Shown here piece by piece: positions 34,198 to 45,730 of a stretch of DNA of 64,000 nucleotides. Source of the DNA: Schizophyllum amplum (taxonomy: Eukaryota; Basidiomycota; Agaricomycetes; Agaricales; Schizophyllaceae). Each line of letters opens with the position of its first letter. The first letter of the stretch is position 1. The stretch lies in contig VDMD01000035.1 of the NCBI GenBank assembly GCA_007026445.1, forward strand, positions 62,001-126,000, written 5' to 3'. The translations under genes and the position numbers were made by a program. Under the pieces are notes generated by a model. That model was not told the origin of the DNA. It was given only the letters and a program-made list of their open reading frames with translations, and ran no database searches.

Positions 34198-36807
34198 TTA
34201 CACTACCACCGCCGCCCCAATCCCAACCCAGACCAGCGCAATCAAGTACGCAAGGTACCCATTCGCGCTTCCCAATTGTGGCCACACCCCATTCCCCGAC
34301 CCATCGTCGTCGAAGTAGTAGCTCGTCGGCGTCGAGGTGGACGTCAGAGACGTGCTCATGGCCAAGGGCCGGTTTCCGTGGGGCTCGCGGAGCTAGCGCT
34401 TTGGACGGCCATGTTGTAGCTGGAGGGGTGTGGAAATTCAGATGCGGGGCGCCGTGCAGAAGTCACAAAACCCGATGGAAAACTCACGCAACCTTCGCCT
34501 TCCCCCAATCGTCCTCGAAATTGAAGAGGACGTTGCCGATAATATGCGCCACGCCGTTGTCCACCAGCACGTCCGTGTGCAAAATACGCGCGCTCGACGA
34601 TGGTGGGTCGCCTGCCAGTGCGCGGAGACGTCAGTCAATTTTCTGCTTTCCTTTCCGAGCCTTCGATTTGAGGTTAATTCTCGCCGCCACGGCTGTAGAA
34701 CCCCGCCACAGCTGTAGAACCCCGCCGCCGCGGTAAAATTCCGCCCACCGGTAAAATTCCGCCCACCGCGATAAAGCCCCGCCACCTCAACCAGAGCATC
34801 TCCAGGCCACAGAAACCTAACACCAAAACCCCATTCCACTCACCGCTCCAAATGTACCTCCCCGTCTCATTCGCCGTAAAGCTCAGCGTCTGCCCCGCCC
34901 CGCTCGTGTAATTCTGCGCAAGCTTGCCCTGAATAGCCACGCCGTCCGATGTGGGAGGCGGGAAGAGCTCGGACGAGTACATCGTCGTGCCGTTGATGAT
35001 CTGGGAGGAGGAGAGTCAGTAGAAATCTCAGAGTCGGGGTCGGAAGGAGCTTTTAGTAGAGAAATCGCAGACCTAGTAGATAGTACGCACATGATTCTCC
35101 AACAGCACATCGAAGGCCGTCCCATTCTTCGCAAAAGCCGCCATCTGCTCGCCCGCCGCGATCAGCGCGTCGTTGCTCGGCGCAAATAGCGTGTAGCCCG
35201 ATGAGTCTGTCCGTATTGTCAGCCACACTCGACACCCACACAACACTGGCACTCTCACGGTTGAACAACCCCATAAGCGACGGTACGTCGCTCGCATTCC
35301 GCGACGAGGCGTCGCTACCATCCTGCGAAGACGCGTCGCTGCTATTCGAGGCGTCGCTACCATCCCGCGACGAGGCATCGCCAGAATGTTCGCCATCCAC
35401 CCACGCCCCCTCCATATCCCCCGTTACATTCCAGTACCGCAGAAACGCGGCCAGACTCGTCAGATTCATCTCCGGCCTGACGAGCACTTCCGCCAGCGGC
35501 CCCGGCGCGCGCAGCACGGCGTCTACGGTGCTGACGAGAATGTAGGGCCCGAAGCGGGTGGTGTTGAGGACGGTGACGTTCGTGGCGCTGGTGGGGTGCG
35601 TTAGCGTGGTGTCGGGACCCAGTTTGGGAGCGGGAGGCGTGCGTGGGCAGGGCGGCTGAGAGACGACGTCGGTGAGCAGAGAGGCACTCACCCCTGATTC
35701 AGGATCTGCGCCGTATCCCTAGTTGAGCCCGGCTCGTCACTGCGCTTTTCGATGGCCAGCGCGTCTCTCCGCGACCCCGCTGTGTTGCCGTCCGCCGCGT
35801 CCCTCCGCAAGCCCGCCACATCCCTCTTCTGGGTCGCCTCGTCGTCGTCATCGTCTGCCTTGTGAGCAACAGGCAGCGTCACGTTGGTCCACGCGATTGC
35901 CTGCGCGCGACGGGCTTCCAGTTTGACGCAGGGCCAGGTGATGTTGCCCGTGGCGCCCGACGAAGTGGAATTACTGGCGTCCGACGAAGAGGAATTATCG
36001 GCGGTTGAGGATGAGTCGCTACCGCCAGCCAACGTTGAGTTCTTCATGCACGGCGCAGAGAAGATGGTGCGCGCGACGGTATGGTAGGGGTGCGGGAAGG
36101 CGAAGAGTTGAGGTGACGTGTCGTTGCCTGCGCGGGAGGGGAGGTGAGTCATGGATGGCAGCAGAAAAAGAGCGGTATAACGCACCTGCGGTGAAGTTCC
36201 CTTCCACGATGTGGTAGGAAAGCACGCGCGCGAGTAGATTTGCGTCTGCGAACAGGTCTTTTGAGGCAACGGTGACTGGGCATGAGAGAGCATCAAGCGT
36301 CGTTCAGTTAGTCCTCAGCAAAGCACGCGTTGGGCAAAGCCACTCACACGCTTCATTACTCGGCGCGAACAGCACCCATCCCGTGATATTGCCGCCCGTC
36401 TCGCCCAGCACGCTGAACACCTCCTGGACAGGCTTCATGTCGCCCGTGGTGCTTACGCCGGGAACGGCACTCGCGTTTCCGCGTGCGAGTCCGGCGAGGG
36501 TTGTCAGGCCCGAGAGTTCGAGGTGCGAGGCGAGCTGGTCGAGGAAGGACGCGTTGACACCACCACCATCGAAAGACGAGACGCCAAATGACCCAGCCGA
36601 CTCTGTCGCTACGGCGGGTTCGCTCGAGAATGCGCCCGAGTATCCTGAAGGGTTGTTGGACCCGCCAGGGAAAGGCGTTGTCGTAGATGGCGCGGAGGTC
36701 GGCCACGACGATGATGCATCGGCAGAGGCTGTCGAGTCGGCGAGAGATGTCGTTGACTGACCCAGGGCGAGAGGCGTTCCTGCTAAGAGAAGGACGCGGG
36801 CGCGCAT
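34198..36807 (-). CDS. FAS1 (fasciclin) domain surface glycoprotein with GPI-type tail
   Basis: Secreted, probably cell-wall or plasma-membrane adhesion protein. Start at 36807 gives a signal peptide (MRARVLLLAGTPLALG). Two FAS1-like units show the H1 motif VLFAPSNEA / YTLFAPSNDALIAAG and the H2-side motif LVDNGVAHIIGNVLF. The linker has acidic and Ser/Asp-rich repeats (near 35340-35400) and, before it, four dibasic sites. The C-terminus is hydrophobic and follows a Ser/Thr stretch (YLAYLIALVWVGIGAAVVV), as in GPI-anchored proteins; stop 34198-34200. Most introns are clean GT-AG. The junction near 36275 is one base out of phase and may be another small deletion. It is convergent with the hydrolase in the right arm. 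Confidence 0.83.
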
Positions 36808-37713
36808 CGTTGTTAGTGATGAGGGTCACTGTTTAGTGATAGTCCTCGTTGATGATGTTGGGAAAGAAGAAGGACGATTGAACGAGCGCGACGAGCTTCT
36901 GTGCTCCCGTCGAGTTTGGCTGACAGCATCATGATGGCATTCGACGGATAATGACAGGCGCGTCTGTGACAGAAGGGAAGCCTGCCGGGTGAGCTTGTTG
37001 GGCAGCATCAAAAATGGCCCCGTCTCGCGTGCCAAAAGGAGGGCAAGGAGCCGCTAGCAGTGGATGCGATACGGCAACAAGCAGATTTTGTTAATTCTAG
37101 CTTGAGGCAAGAGGTAAGGCTAACCCATCGAGAAGGCATTCAGCAATGTCTTCAGTAGCGAATAGTTAAGCAGGTGGGAGACCTAGCAAGGAGGAGAGAA
37201 TACCGGCATTTGCCGGCGCAGTCTAAGGTTCGAACTCCGAAGTTGTCCTCCGTTTTCGGAACCGTCTTTTGTCAGTTCATTGCCCCTACGCGTCATATCC
37301 CAACCGTTCTCACACACCTCTTGTTTATTTCCTTTGCATTCCAGTTCGTTAGCTCGGTCTCCGCGCTCCGGGTATAGCCGCAGCTTCCCCACGTCGCGCT
37401 CAGGCCATTTTACAGTATCCAAATCCAACAATCCGCTGCTGCCGCTATCAGAGCTTCAGCAGAAATCAGCTATCCCCCTTTGTTCTGCTAGACACATAGC
37501 AGGTATCAAGTGGCCTCCCTCACGCCTGTAAACTTGGTCCGAGCATTCCTCGTGCTCATACGAGTTCGAGGCTCCGGCTCCCTATAATTTCTCTCCCATC
37601 CCGCAGAAGCGTCCGACGTTTTACATTCCTGCCTGATAAAAATCGGGCTACCGGGCTACATCGATACCGGAGGATCCTGGCTAGAAGTATCAGGCCTCTT
37701 ACCATTGTTGCCC
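36808..37713. other. Divergent intergenic region, no gene recognised
   Basis: It lies between the FAS1 gene start and the first AIM9-like gene. A GGTTCGAACTCC string at about 37229 resembles a tRNA B box, but no cloverleaf can be drawn around it. Pyrimidine-rich stretches before 37714 fit a promoter or leader. Confidence 0.45.
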
Positions 37714-39719
37714 ATGTTCTTGACACGGGTCCTTCGCGCCTCGAGATCTCAATGCTCTCCGCTTTCGTTTCCCCGACATGGTCTCCTTCCACCATCACTG
37801 CGACGCTCCTTGGCTCCCTTGCCAAGGCCATGGAAAATTCAACATATGCGAGCGCATAGCCTGGCGCAGTACAGTGCGTCGCAAGGCATGCCACCTGCTA
37901 ACCATTCTTCTCACCCAGACGAGCAGGACTTATTTTCCATGACAACGTGTAGATGGATATACAATGAAAAGCAGCGTGCGTCACTTCCCTCACTCTCACG
38001 TTTGTTGCTCGAGCGAATGCATCATGTAGAGCTCGCGCATCGCTACGTTCCTTTCAACGTAAATGCCCTTATCGACATAGCTGTACGGTCCGCCGACGCG
38101 ACGCAATGCGTATCGTTCAAGAAGATCAGTGAAGGTACACCCATGAACTGGCTGCCCTCTTGCTGGTCCAACTGCTTATGAGTACTCACCACAGGGATGA
38201 CGGACCGCGTATCTGAGCTCAAATTTGACAACGACATCGAGTACATCGTCAAGATACCATTTCCTTTCGCAGGTCCAAAGCATCTCGGTACAGCAAGCGA
38301 GGTAGCGACCATAGACTTCATTCGGTCCGAATTCAGAATTCCTGCACCAGCGGTCCGTGCGTGGGCGTCACACTCAGAGGAGACTCCCGTGGGCACCGAG
38401 TACATTATGTACGAACGGCTTCCCGGGACATCACTCTCAGACTACGACAAGAACGACTTCCCTGTTCACGAGGATCCCTACATCCGTGTTCTGAACATCG
38501 TCAAACTCATCGAGTCCCAGATGACCAGACGCGGCTTCTCCCAGGTTGGCAGTATATACTACAAGGAGGACGTCCCTCAGCACCTGCGCGACCGCCCACT
38601 CTACTCGAACCCCCATGATGAGTCGGTGAACTCAGGACGCTTCCGCATAGGCCCCATCGTCGACCCCGAATTTTGGCGCTCTGGACGCTGGAGCTTGAAT
38701 ATTGACAGAGGTCCTTGTAAGTGAGTTTGCCGCTTCGTCACATAAAGCCTCACCGTATAATTCAAGGGCCTGATGACCGCGCGTACATGGAGGCTCTGGG
38801 CGCGTGTGCCCGCGCCAGCGTGGAAGCCGGGCTCGACCTGGACCCCGACGACATCTACAGCCGCCTCATCTCAATCTACGAGGAACTTGTGCCCCACATG
38901 TCCCCTATGCGAACCGTCAAGTCCCTCTGGCACCCGAATCTGCATGCGGACAACATCATCGTCGATGGCGAGATTAATGTTGAGGACAGGGGCGCAGACA
39001 CGTTCGTGCTGAGCGGCATCACCGGCTGGGAGGAGGCCACCGTGTTGCCGTACTACCTGCACTACGAGGTCCCTCGCGCGTACAGCTTCGTGCCAGAAGA
39101 GGAAACGCTCGTGCAGTACGCCGCGGACGGCACACCGAAGCTCGCTGACGGGTACGAAGATCTTACCGACAGGGCGGCGGCGGATTACGCTCTGCGCCGG
39201 GCGTGGCGGGCATACGAGCACGAGATCACCATACGGACGTATGATGTGCAGCTGGCGAAGGACATGTACGGCACCGAGGGCGCGAACGTGCTGCGCCTTG
39301 CTACTGAGCCTGTAACCGTCATCACTCGAGGCGGCTATTCAGTCGCTCCCATCGCTCGCAGCATCGAGGTCCTGCATTCTATCTGGAATGCACTAGTCGG
39401 CGTTGACGAGAGTCGCCAGCCTCTTGTGGCTTTCCCTCCCGCTTTGTCGGACGAAGACAAGAGGTGGATAGAGGAAGAGGAGGCGCGAATCGATCGTATG
39501 GTGGCGATGGGCGGCAGTGTGCTTGACCGTCTGGGTCTGCAGTGGATGGACGAAGGTCTTGTTCCCGTGGAGAAGTACGAAGAGGCGAAGAAGACGGTGG
39601 AGGACGCTCGGCGGGCGGCGCTTGCAGCCGCTCCTTCTGAGGAGGAAAGGCAACGGATTGCGCAGGAATGGCCCTTTCAAGATGGGAAGTACGCGTTCAG
39701 CGCGGACAGGTGTTGGTAA
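37714..39719 (+). CDS. AIM9-like mitochondrial phosphotransferase-fold protein, probable pseudokinase
   Basis: Aminoglycoside-phosphotransferase/kinase-fold protein of the fungal AIM9-like family. Exon 1 (37714-37873) encodes a basic, Arg/Ser/Leu-rich presequence suited to mitochondrial import. Exon 2 (37919-37975) has NEQDLFSMTTCRWIYN. The next has YVPFNVNALIDIA and SFKKISEG, and the following one IVKIPFPFAGPKHLGTASEV. The catalytic loop here is LWHPNLHADNIIVD: Asp of the HxD motif is Asn (38937-38939). The metal-binding Asp of the following GIIDW motif is Gly (GITGW, 39024-39026). Its tandem neighbour keeps both. The junction after exon 2 is not resolved. Stop at 39717-39719. Likely catalytically dead but well preserved, so perhaps a regulatory partner. 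Confidence 0.8.
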
Positions 39720-40235
39720 TGTACACTGGCCGAGCAGTAGTACAGTAACACAACCTCCACTTACATGAATATGACCTGCCAAAGTGTCCGACGTCACAGT
39801 TTGAGGGCTCAAGAAAGGCTTCCGGCAAATGCCGGCACTCGCGCGCCCACGTCGTGACTTGCCGTGACATGCGTTTGACTCTCTAGTCGCTAGGCGCTAC
39901 ATCCTAGCTGCATTCCCAGCCATATCTACACGTCAATCTTTCACTTGTCACTCTCAACACCCCACTGCCTCGGGCTAATTCGGGACCAAAGCTCGCGAGT
40001 GCCCTCAGGCCTTTGCCCCTGTCCTTGCTCAGCCGCATCCTCCGTCTTTTCTTTTACTTGCTGATAACTTGAGGGTTGCCATAAAGCGCCTCAACTTTTG
40101 GCCTGAACATTGCTCCACAAAGCACCTGCCCAGACGAACTCTGGGAGTTGTCTCCTCTTGCTTGCAAAAGCTCTCGCGAAGGATCGGATCTCGCCTTCCA
40201 TGATACGCCAGGCTTTTTTTCAATCACCATTTTCC
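39720..40235. other. Intergenic region between the two AIM9-like genes
   Basis: About 515 bases. It contains the promoter of the second gene with CT-rich tracts. No other gene is seen. Confidence 0.45.
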
Positions 40236-42242
40236 ATGCTATCAAAGATTCCCCGCGCGTTGGAACGCCTTCCTTTGCTTACGCTCCCCCGAAATGGCTC
40301 CCATTTTCCATCACTTCGACGTCTCTCTACCGTCCTGCGACCACCATCTCGGAATATCCGACGCCTGCAGCATAGTATGGCGCAGCATAGTGCGTTGCAC
40401 AACATGTCATTAGATCACCACCCCTAACTCACATGTATCTTGGTAGACGAGCAAGATTTGTTTTCCATGACCCAGTTCAAATGGCTCTACAACAATGAAC
40501 AGCGTATGTTGAAGTTCGCCGCTTTCGGTGTAAGCTGTTATTGACCAGATGAACCATGTAGAGCTCGCGCTTCGCTACGTGCCTTTCAACGTGGAGGCCC
40601 TTATCGATATAGCTGTACAGTCCGCCGACGCGACGCGATGCGTGTCGTTTAAGAAGATCAGTGAAGGTGCCCCTACAATCGCTCCTAACCCCTCCGCTAG
40701 TCTAACCCATGCTCTACTTCAGGCACCATGAATCGCGTGTTCGCGCTCAAATGTGACAACGACGTCGACTTCATCGTCAAAATCCCGTTTCCCATCACAG
40801 GTCCGAAGCACCTCTGCACCGCAAGTGAGGTGGCCACCCTGGACTACCTTCTCACCGAGCTCGGGATTCCTGTTCCTGAGGTCTGCGCCTGGTCATCGCA
40901 CGCAGAAGAGACTCCTGTGGGCGCCGAATTCATCATGTACGAGCAGCTACCCGGCACCTCCCTGTCGGACTTCGACAAAAGCGACTTTCCTATGCACTAT
41001 GATCCCTACATACGTCTGCTGCCCCTCATAACACGAATCGAGTCCGAGCTGTCCATTCGCGGCTTCTCTCAGATCGGCAGCCTGTACTACAAGGAGGACG
41101 TCCCACAACATCTGCACCAATGGCCACTCTATTCGGACTCCAAGAACGAGACGACGAATTCGGAGCGCTTCCGCATAGGCCCCACCATCGAGCGCGACTT
41201 CTGGCGTGCTGGACGCTCGACCTTGAATATCGACAGAGGTCCTTGTGAGTTGGTTTGCCGCCTCCTCGAATAATGCTCATTGCTATACACAGGGCCGAAT
41301 GACCGCGCGTACATGTTTGCTCTGGGCGCGTGTACCCGCGCCAGCATCGAAGCTGGCCTTGAACCGGACCCCGACGGCGTCTACCACCACCTCATCTCGA
41401 TCTACGAGCAGCTTGTGCCCCACATGGCCCCTCGACGGACTATGTGTACTCTCTGGCACCCGGACCTGCATGCGGGCAACATTATCGTCGATGGAGACAT
41501 TGAAAAGGACCCCGACTCGTTGCAGCTCAGCGGCATCATTGACTGGCAGGGGTCTGTCGTTTTGCCCTACTATATGCAATTTGAAGTCCCCCCTGCGTAC
41601 GAATTCGACGCCTCCGACTATCCTGTGGTGCAATACTCCCCAGACGGCAAACCGAAGCTCGCTGACGAGTATGAGAACTTGTGGGACGACGAAAAGGTCG
41701 CGGCGGACCATGCGCTGCGCCGCGCGTGGCGGGCGTACCTGCACCAGCTCATCCTCCGCGAGGAAGACGCGCGCCTGGAGAAGGACCTATACGGCATCAA
41801 GGGCGCGAACCGGCTGCGCGTTGCTACTAGGCCTGCGACCACCATCGCCGCAGGCGGATCTTCGCTCGCATCCATCGCTCGAAGCATCGCGAATGTCGAG
41901 CGTCTCTGGAATCTAATGGTGGAACTTGACGCCGATGGCAGGCCTCTCCATCCTTTCCCCTCCGCATTCTCGGAGGACGATAAGAGACTGGCGGAAGAGG
42001 GCGAGGCGCGGTATGAGAGGTCCAAGGCGCTGGTCGACGGTCTGCTTCCTCGTCTGGGCATGCGTTGGGAAGGCGAGGGTCTCGTTCTCGCGGAGAAGTA
42101 TGAGGAGGCGAAGCAGGTGCTGGAGGCCGCTCTGCAGGCGGCGCTTGCAGCCGCTCCTTCTGAGGAGGACAGGCAGCGGATAGCGGAGGAGTGGCCTTTC
42201 CAGGATGGGAAGTTCGCCTCCAGCGCGGACCGGTGCTGGTAG
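40236..42242 (+). CDS. AIM9-like mitochondrial phosphotransferase-fold protein, catalytic motifs intact
   Basis: Tandem paralogue of the gene at 37714. It starts with an Arg/Ser-rich presequence (MLSKIPRALERLPLLTLPRN), then NEQDLFSMTQFKWLYNNEQ, YVPFNVEALIDIA, FKKISEG, and MNRVFALKCDNDVDFIVKI. The catalytic loop LWHPDLHAGNIIVD and metal-binding LSGIIDWQGS match the APH/choline-kinase pattern. The C-terminal helix region ends PFQDGKFASSADRCW. Small GT-AG introns separate the exons; as in its neighbour, the one after NNEQ does not join cleanly by eye. AIM9 family members are mitochondrial proteins of unclear substrate; naming a substrate here would be guesswork. Confidence 0.85.
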
Positions 42243-42405
42243 TGACCATATATTTACAGTGATTGTCTACGTGTACGCAGTCTGAACTACGTCTCCAAAT
42301 CTGCAGTGATCGTCCTGAAACCTGCCCAGTGCGGCGGACTGACGTCGAGTGATTCTATGGCTCCATTGGTTTACATACATGGTGCTGGTGCAGCACATAC
42401 TTCGC

Positions 42406-43221
42406 TTACAGTACCCTCAGCACATCCTTCGCCTCCGCCGCCATCGCGTCCAGAGCGATTATTTTCTTAATTGTCTCCTGCGCTTCCGGTCTCGAGTAGA
42501 GGGATGCGTGCGCCTGTTATCGTGGTGTGAGCAAGCGATCGTCCAACAGTGCAGGCCTCAGGCCGAATCTGGCTGCACTCACCTCCACAGATGCCCATCC
42601 AACGAGAAGCAGGCCCTTCGCCTCGCCGCCAACGCCGGGCGAGTACACTGCCCCTCGCGTGTCCTCGATAGCCTTCGTAATCTCCAAGGCGAGCTTGATC
42701 GTCTCCTTAAATTTGTCCACGACGTCGGCTGACTTCGCGGAGGCGACGCAGAACTCCTGCACCGGGGCGGCCAGGACGTGTTCGAGGTCGGAGACGTCTT
42801 GGGTAGACAAGTCATACAGGACGGGCGTGCTGTTTCCAGCATGTTGCTGAAAGGTTGCATAGGCGGGGCTGGTAGTGAATGCATCCCTAGCAGCGGACGT
42901 CTGCCATTCTGATCTTGTCCGTCAGTATCTTGCTAAAAGCGAGGCATACCACAATTTCAAGCGACAGACGCGGGTGAAGGTACGTACGCAGAAGCCAGTA
43001 ACCAACAGAAGAGTCAGTGGCTGTCTTTCCGACGTATACTCTGCAACGGTTGTGTTAGTCCTTGCAGTGCACATCAATGGCTTATCGACGGAGGTGACAT
43101 ACGACGTCAAGCCTTCTACGGAAGAAAGGCCATCTTTGCCCTGCTGCGCGGCCTGCTCGCCAAAGCCGCTGGTGATGATGAGCTCGAGGATAGGCATTTG
43201 TGATACAGGTTCCAGGCTCAT
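42406..43221 (-). CDS. Small protein with two dimeric alpha/beta-barrel (ABM-like) repeats
   Basis: Four exons joined by GT-AG introns give about 190 residues; stop 42406-42408. The first ATG is 43221, but MPILELIITSGF at 43197 is the more usual start for this type. Two similar halves are visible. One has VYVGKTATDSSVGYWLLQW and ARDAFTTSPAYATFQQ; the other has TRGAVYSPGVGGEAKGLLLV and ASLYSRPEAQETIKKI. This strand-helix pattern fits the antibiotic-biosynthesis-monooxygenase-like barrel found in many small fungal proteins. No catalytic residues can be named. It is convergent with the upstream AIM9-like gene. Confidence 0.65.
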
Positions 43222-43678
43222 TCATCGAAGGTCGCCTTTAAACCCAGTCGTAGCCCCGAGTGCAAGTATGTTTCGCGGCGGCGAGCCCGTCGGGATATGA
43301 TACTTACAAAACATCTTATGCATCTCATGAGCTATCAACACCAATTGCCGTGCAATCGGTATATAAGCCAACTAAGCTCGCGTGAGCGAGAGCGACCGCC
43401 GAAGCATCGGAAGGAGCCAGGTCAAGCGAAATTTCGGTTACGAACGTAGCCGTTCGACACGTCTATAGGCCCAGGATGCTGGACAACAGTGAGAGGGCAA
43501 GTTGAAGACAATGTTGGTCCAGCAACGGGAAATGCCGGTTCCCCATTGACAACATGCCAGTTTGTATCACGTGCTTAAGCCACCACATTCGGTCCGACTC
43601 TCCGATCGCCCGTCGTCGTCGCGCTCGGATATTGTTCAGTCCATCCCTCAAGCTCCTCAAGCCTCAAGATCAACAAAA
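43222..43678. promoter_or_regulatory. Divergent upstream region shared by the barrel protein and eL8
   Basis: About 450 bases between two start codons. The last 80 bases before eL8 are pyrimidine-rich, with CCATCCCTCAAGCTCCTCAA close to the ATG, as is common for ribosomal-protein genes. Confidence 0.45.
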
Positions 43679-44938
43679 ATGGTGAGCATCAGCATAGCGG
43701 GACTCGGAGACTCTATCGGGCACGGTCGCAGTCGATGAAGGGACAAAAGGTATGCGTTCTTCAACATCTCATATGAGTTGGGCTAACAAAATTCACAGCC
43801 GTACGCGATACCTTCATCGATACACAGCGGAGTCGTTTCAGGCGTTACGATGTCCTAGACGATGATGATGCGTGTAATGTGCTGGGCCCGCGATCCTCTA
43901 TCGCGCGGCGTTAGAGCTCCGAGCCCTCGCAGTGTTATCCTCCGTGATGCATTGTGCTGACTCGTCTCAATGACCAGCCCCCCAAGAAAGGAACTGGCAA
44001 GAAGCCCGCTGCGGCCCCCTTCGGCGCCAAGACCGCCACCAAGGCTAAGAAGAACCCCCTCTTCGAGGCGCGCCCGCGCAACTTCGGTGTCGGTGCGTCT
44101 GAAACGGTCGGCCACTTTTTTGATTCTCAGCTGACAGTCTTGCAGGCCAGGACATCCGCCCGAAGACCGACCTCACGCGCTTTGTGAAGTGGCCCGAGTA
44201 CGTGCGCCTCCAGCGCCAGAAGGTCATCCTTGCCCAGCGCCTCAAGGTGCCCCCCGCGATCGCCCAGTTCTCGCACACCCTCGACAAGAACACGGCGACC
44301 CAGTTGTTCAAGCTCTTGAACAAGTACCGTCCGGAGTCGAAGCTCGAGAAGCGTACGCGTCTCCAGGAGACCGCTGCCGCTGCCGCTGCTGACAAGGAGA
44401 AGAAGGTGCGCTGTCGTCTGCGATGCGTATATCGAGCGAATTCCTGACCTTTTGTTCAGGATGAGACCAAGAAGCCCCTCTTCGTCAAGTACGGCCTGAA
44501 CCACATCGTCGCGCTCATCGAGGCGAAGAAGGCCAACCTCGTTGTCATCGCGCACGACGTTGACCCCATCGAGCTCGTCATCTTCCTCCCCGCGCTTTGC
44601 CGCAAGATGGGCGTCCCGTACGTCATCGTCAAGGGCAAGGCCCGCCTCGGGACGGTCGTTCACAAGAAGACCGCTGCTGTTCTCGCGCTCCAGGACGTGA
44701 AGAGCGAGGACCAGCGCGAGCTCGCGACCCTCGTCAGCGCCGCCAAGGCTAACTTGTACGTCCAACGTGTTTGGTGTGGATCGTGCGTCGCTGACTCGTA
44801 TGCAGCTCCGACAAGTACGAGGAGCAGCGCCGCCAGTGGGGTGGTGGTATCCGTGGCTCGAAGTCCACCCAGATGCTCCGCAAGCGCGCGAAGGCTTCTG
44901 GCCAGAGCATCAACGCCGCCACTGTCAACAAGCTTTAG
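43679..44938 (+). CDS. RPL8: 60S ribosomal protein eL8 (L8/L7Ae family)
   Basis: Component of the large ribosomal subunit. Exon 1 is the start codon alone (43679-43681), followed by a 296-nt intron. The other exons are 43978-44092, 44146-44405, 44460-44755 and 44806-44938. The protein starts [17 protein letters not shown] and has the signature [20 protein letters not shown]. Then comes the L7Ae/RNA-binding core ([40 protein letters not shown]), and it ends [12 protein letters not shown]. Length and all junctions are as expected. Codon use is strongly C-ending, as for highly expressed genes. The long first intron probably hosts a snoRNA. Confidence 0.96.
43857..43967 (+). ncRNA. Candidate C/D box snoRNA in eL8 intron 1
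   Basis: Within the first intron, AGACGA (43857-43862) can pair with TCGTCT (43962-43967). Just inside lie a C box ATGATGA (43862-43868) and a D box CTGA (43957-43960). An internal GTGATGC near 43943 may be a C' box. eL8/RPL7A introns host C/D snoRNAs in animals (U24 and U36 families), which makes the location plausible. The guide target cannot be assigned by eye. Confidence 0.55.
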
Positions 44939-45730
44939 GTGGCTTATCGTCGAGAGGCTTACTATCGGGAGGCAGTTTACGGGGGACATCATCATCATTG
45001 TGGTCCAGTTATGCTTGTGTTACAGTATGCAACATGATTCTATGTCAATATGTAACTCAGTCGCGCGTAGCGCACCATCTTATTGCATTGCGTCGAGCTC
45101 CGCTCCGCTTTCTTCATGCTGGCGTCGTGGCGTCTACGTGTATGTGATCAGCCTGTATAGTGTCAGGCAACTGCTTCCACATCGAGCCGTGCGTTGGATC
45201 AGGCGAGCTCAAGCAAAGCCAAATAACACCAAATACGCGCCCTCGCTCAAAACCTACTCAGGGGTTGGTCGGGCCTACTGTCCGCTGTCTTCTTGTATAC
45301 CTAACTAGTGTCTTCGCGTCGTCATCTTGACATCCGAACGACTGAATGAGTCTATGACCTGCGCTGCGCACGACATGACCTTCTCAGTATCGGCCAACAG
45401 AACGATAGCTAACCCGGTGCGCTACCTGGCTGGCGCGGACGCGATCGACATATTACGCGATCGAACAGACATTTTCTTTTCTAAGTCGGAGTTTGTTGAA
45501 CGGCATTGACTAATTGACACAATAGTTCTTTAGGTGGCATGTGGACTATGGATAACATTGCCACAAATCCTCGCAAAGGGCCCTTCAGCGGATATTGCTG
45601 TCCTCTCAGTGCACTGGTCCATGGCCGTACAGCTGCAGCGGGATGGGTCCATGTCATTATTAAGGATCTATAGGAGTAGAAACGATTCGACCGCAGTCGC
45701 CAGACAATAAAATTGCGGTGTTCTTAACGC
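44939..45730. other. Convergent intergenic region, no gene recognised
   Basis: It lies between the stops of eL8 and the methyltransferase and should hold both 3' UTRs. No coding frame of note. Confidence 0.5.

Noticed and set aside
37175..37260. Possible tRNA gene from a GGTTCGAACTCC B-box-like string
   Set aside because: No A box at the right distance and no acceptor, D or anticodon stems can be drawn.
41283..41744. 153-codon minus-strand ORF inside the AIM9-like gene
   Set aside because: It is antisense to the catalytic-loop exon, which is clearly coding on the plus strand.
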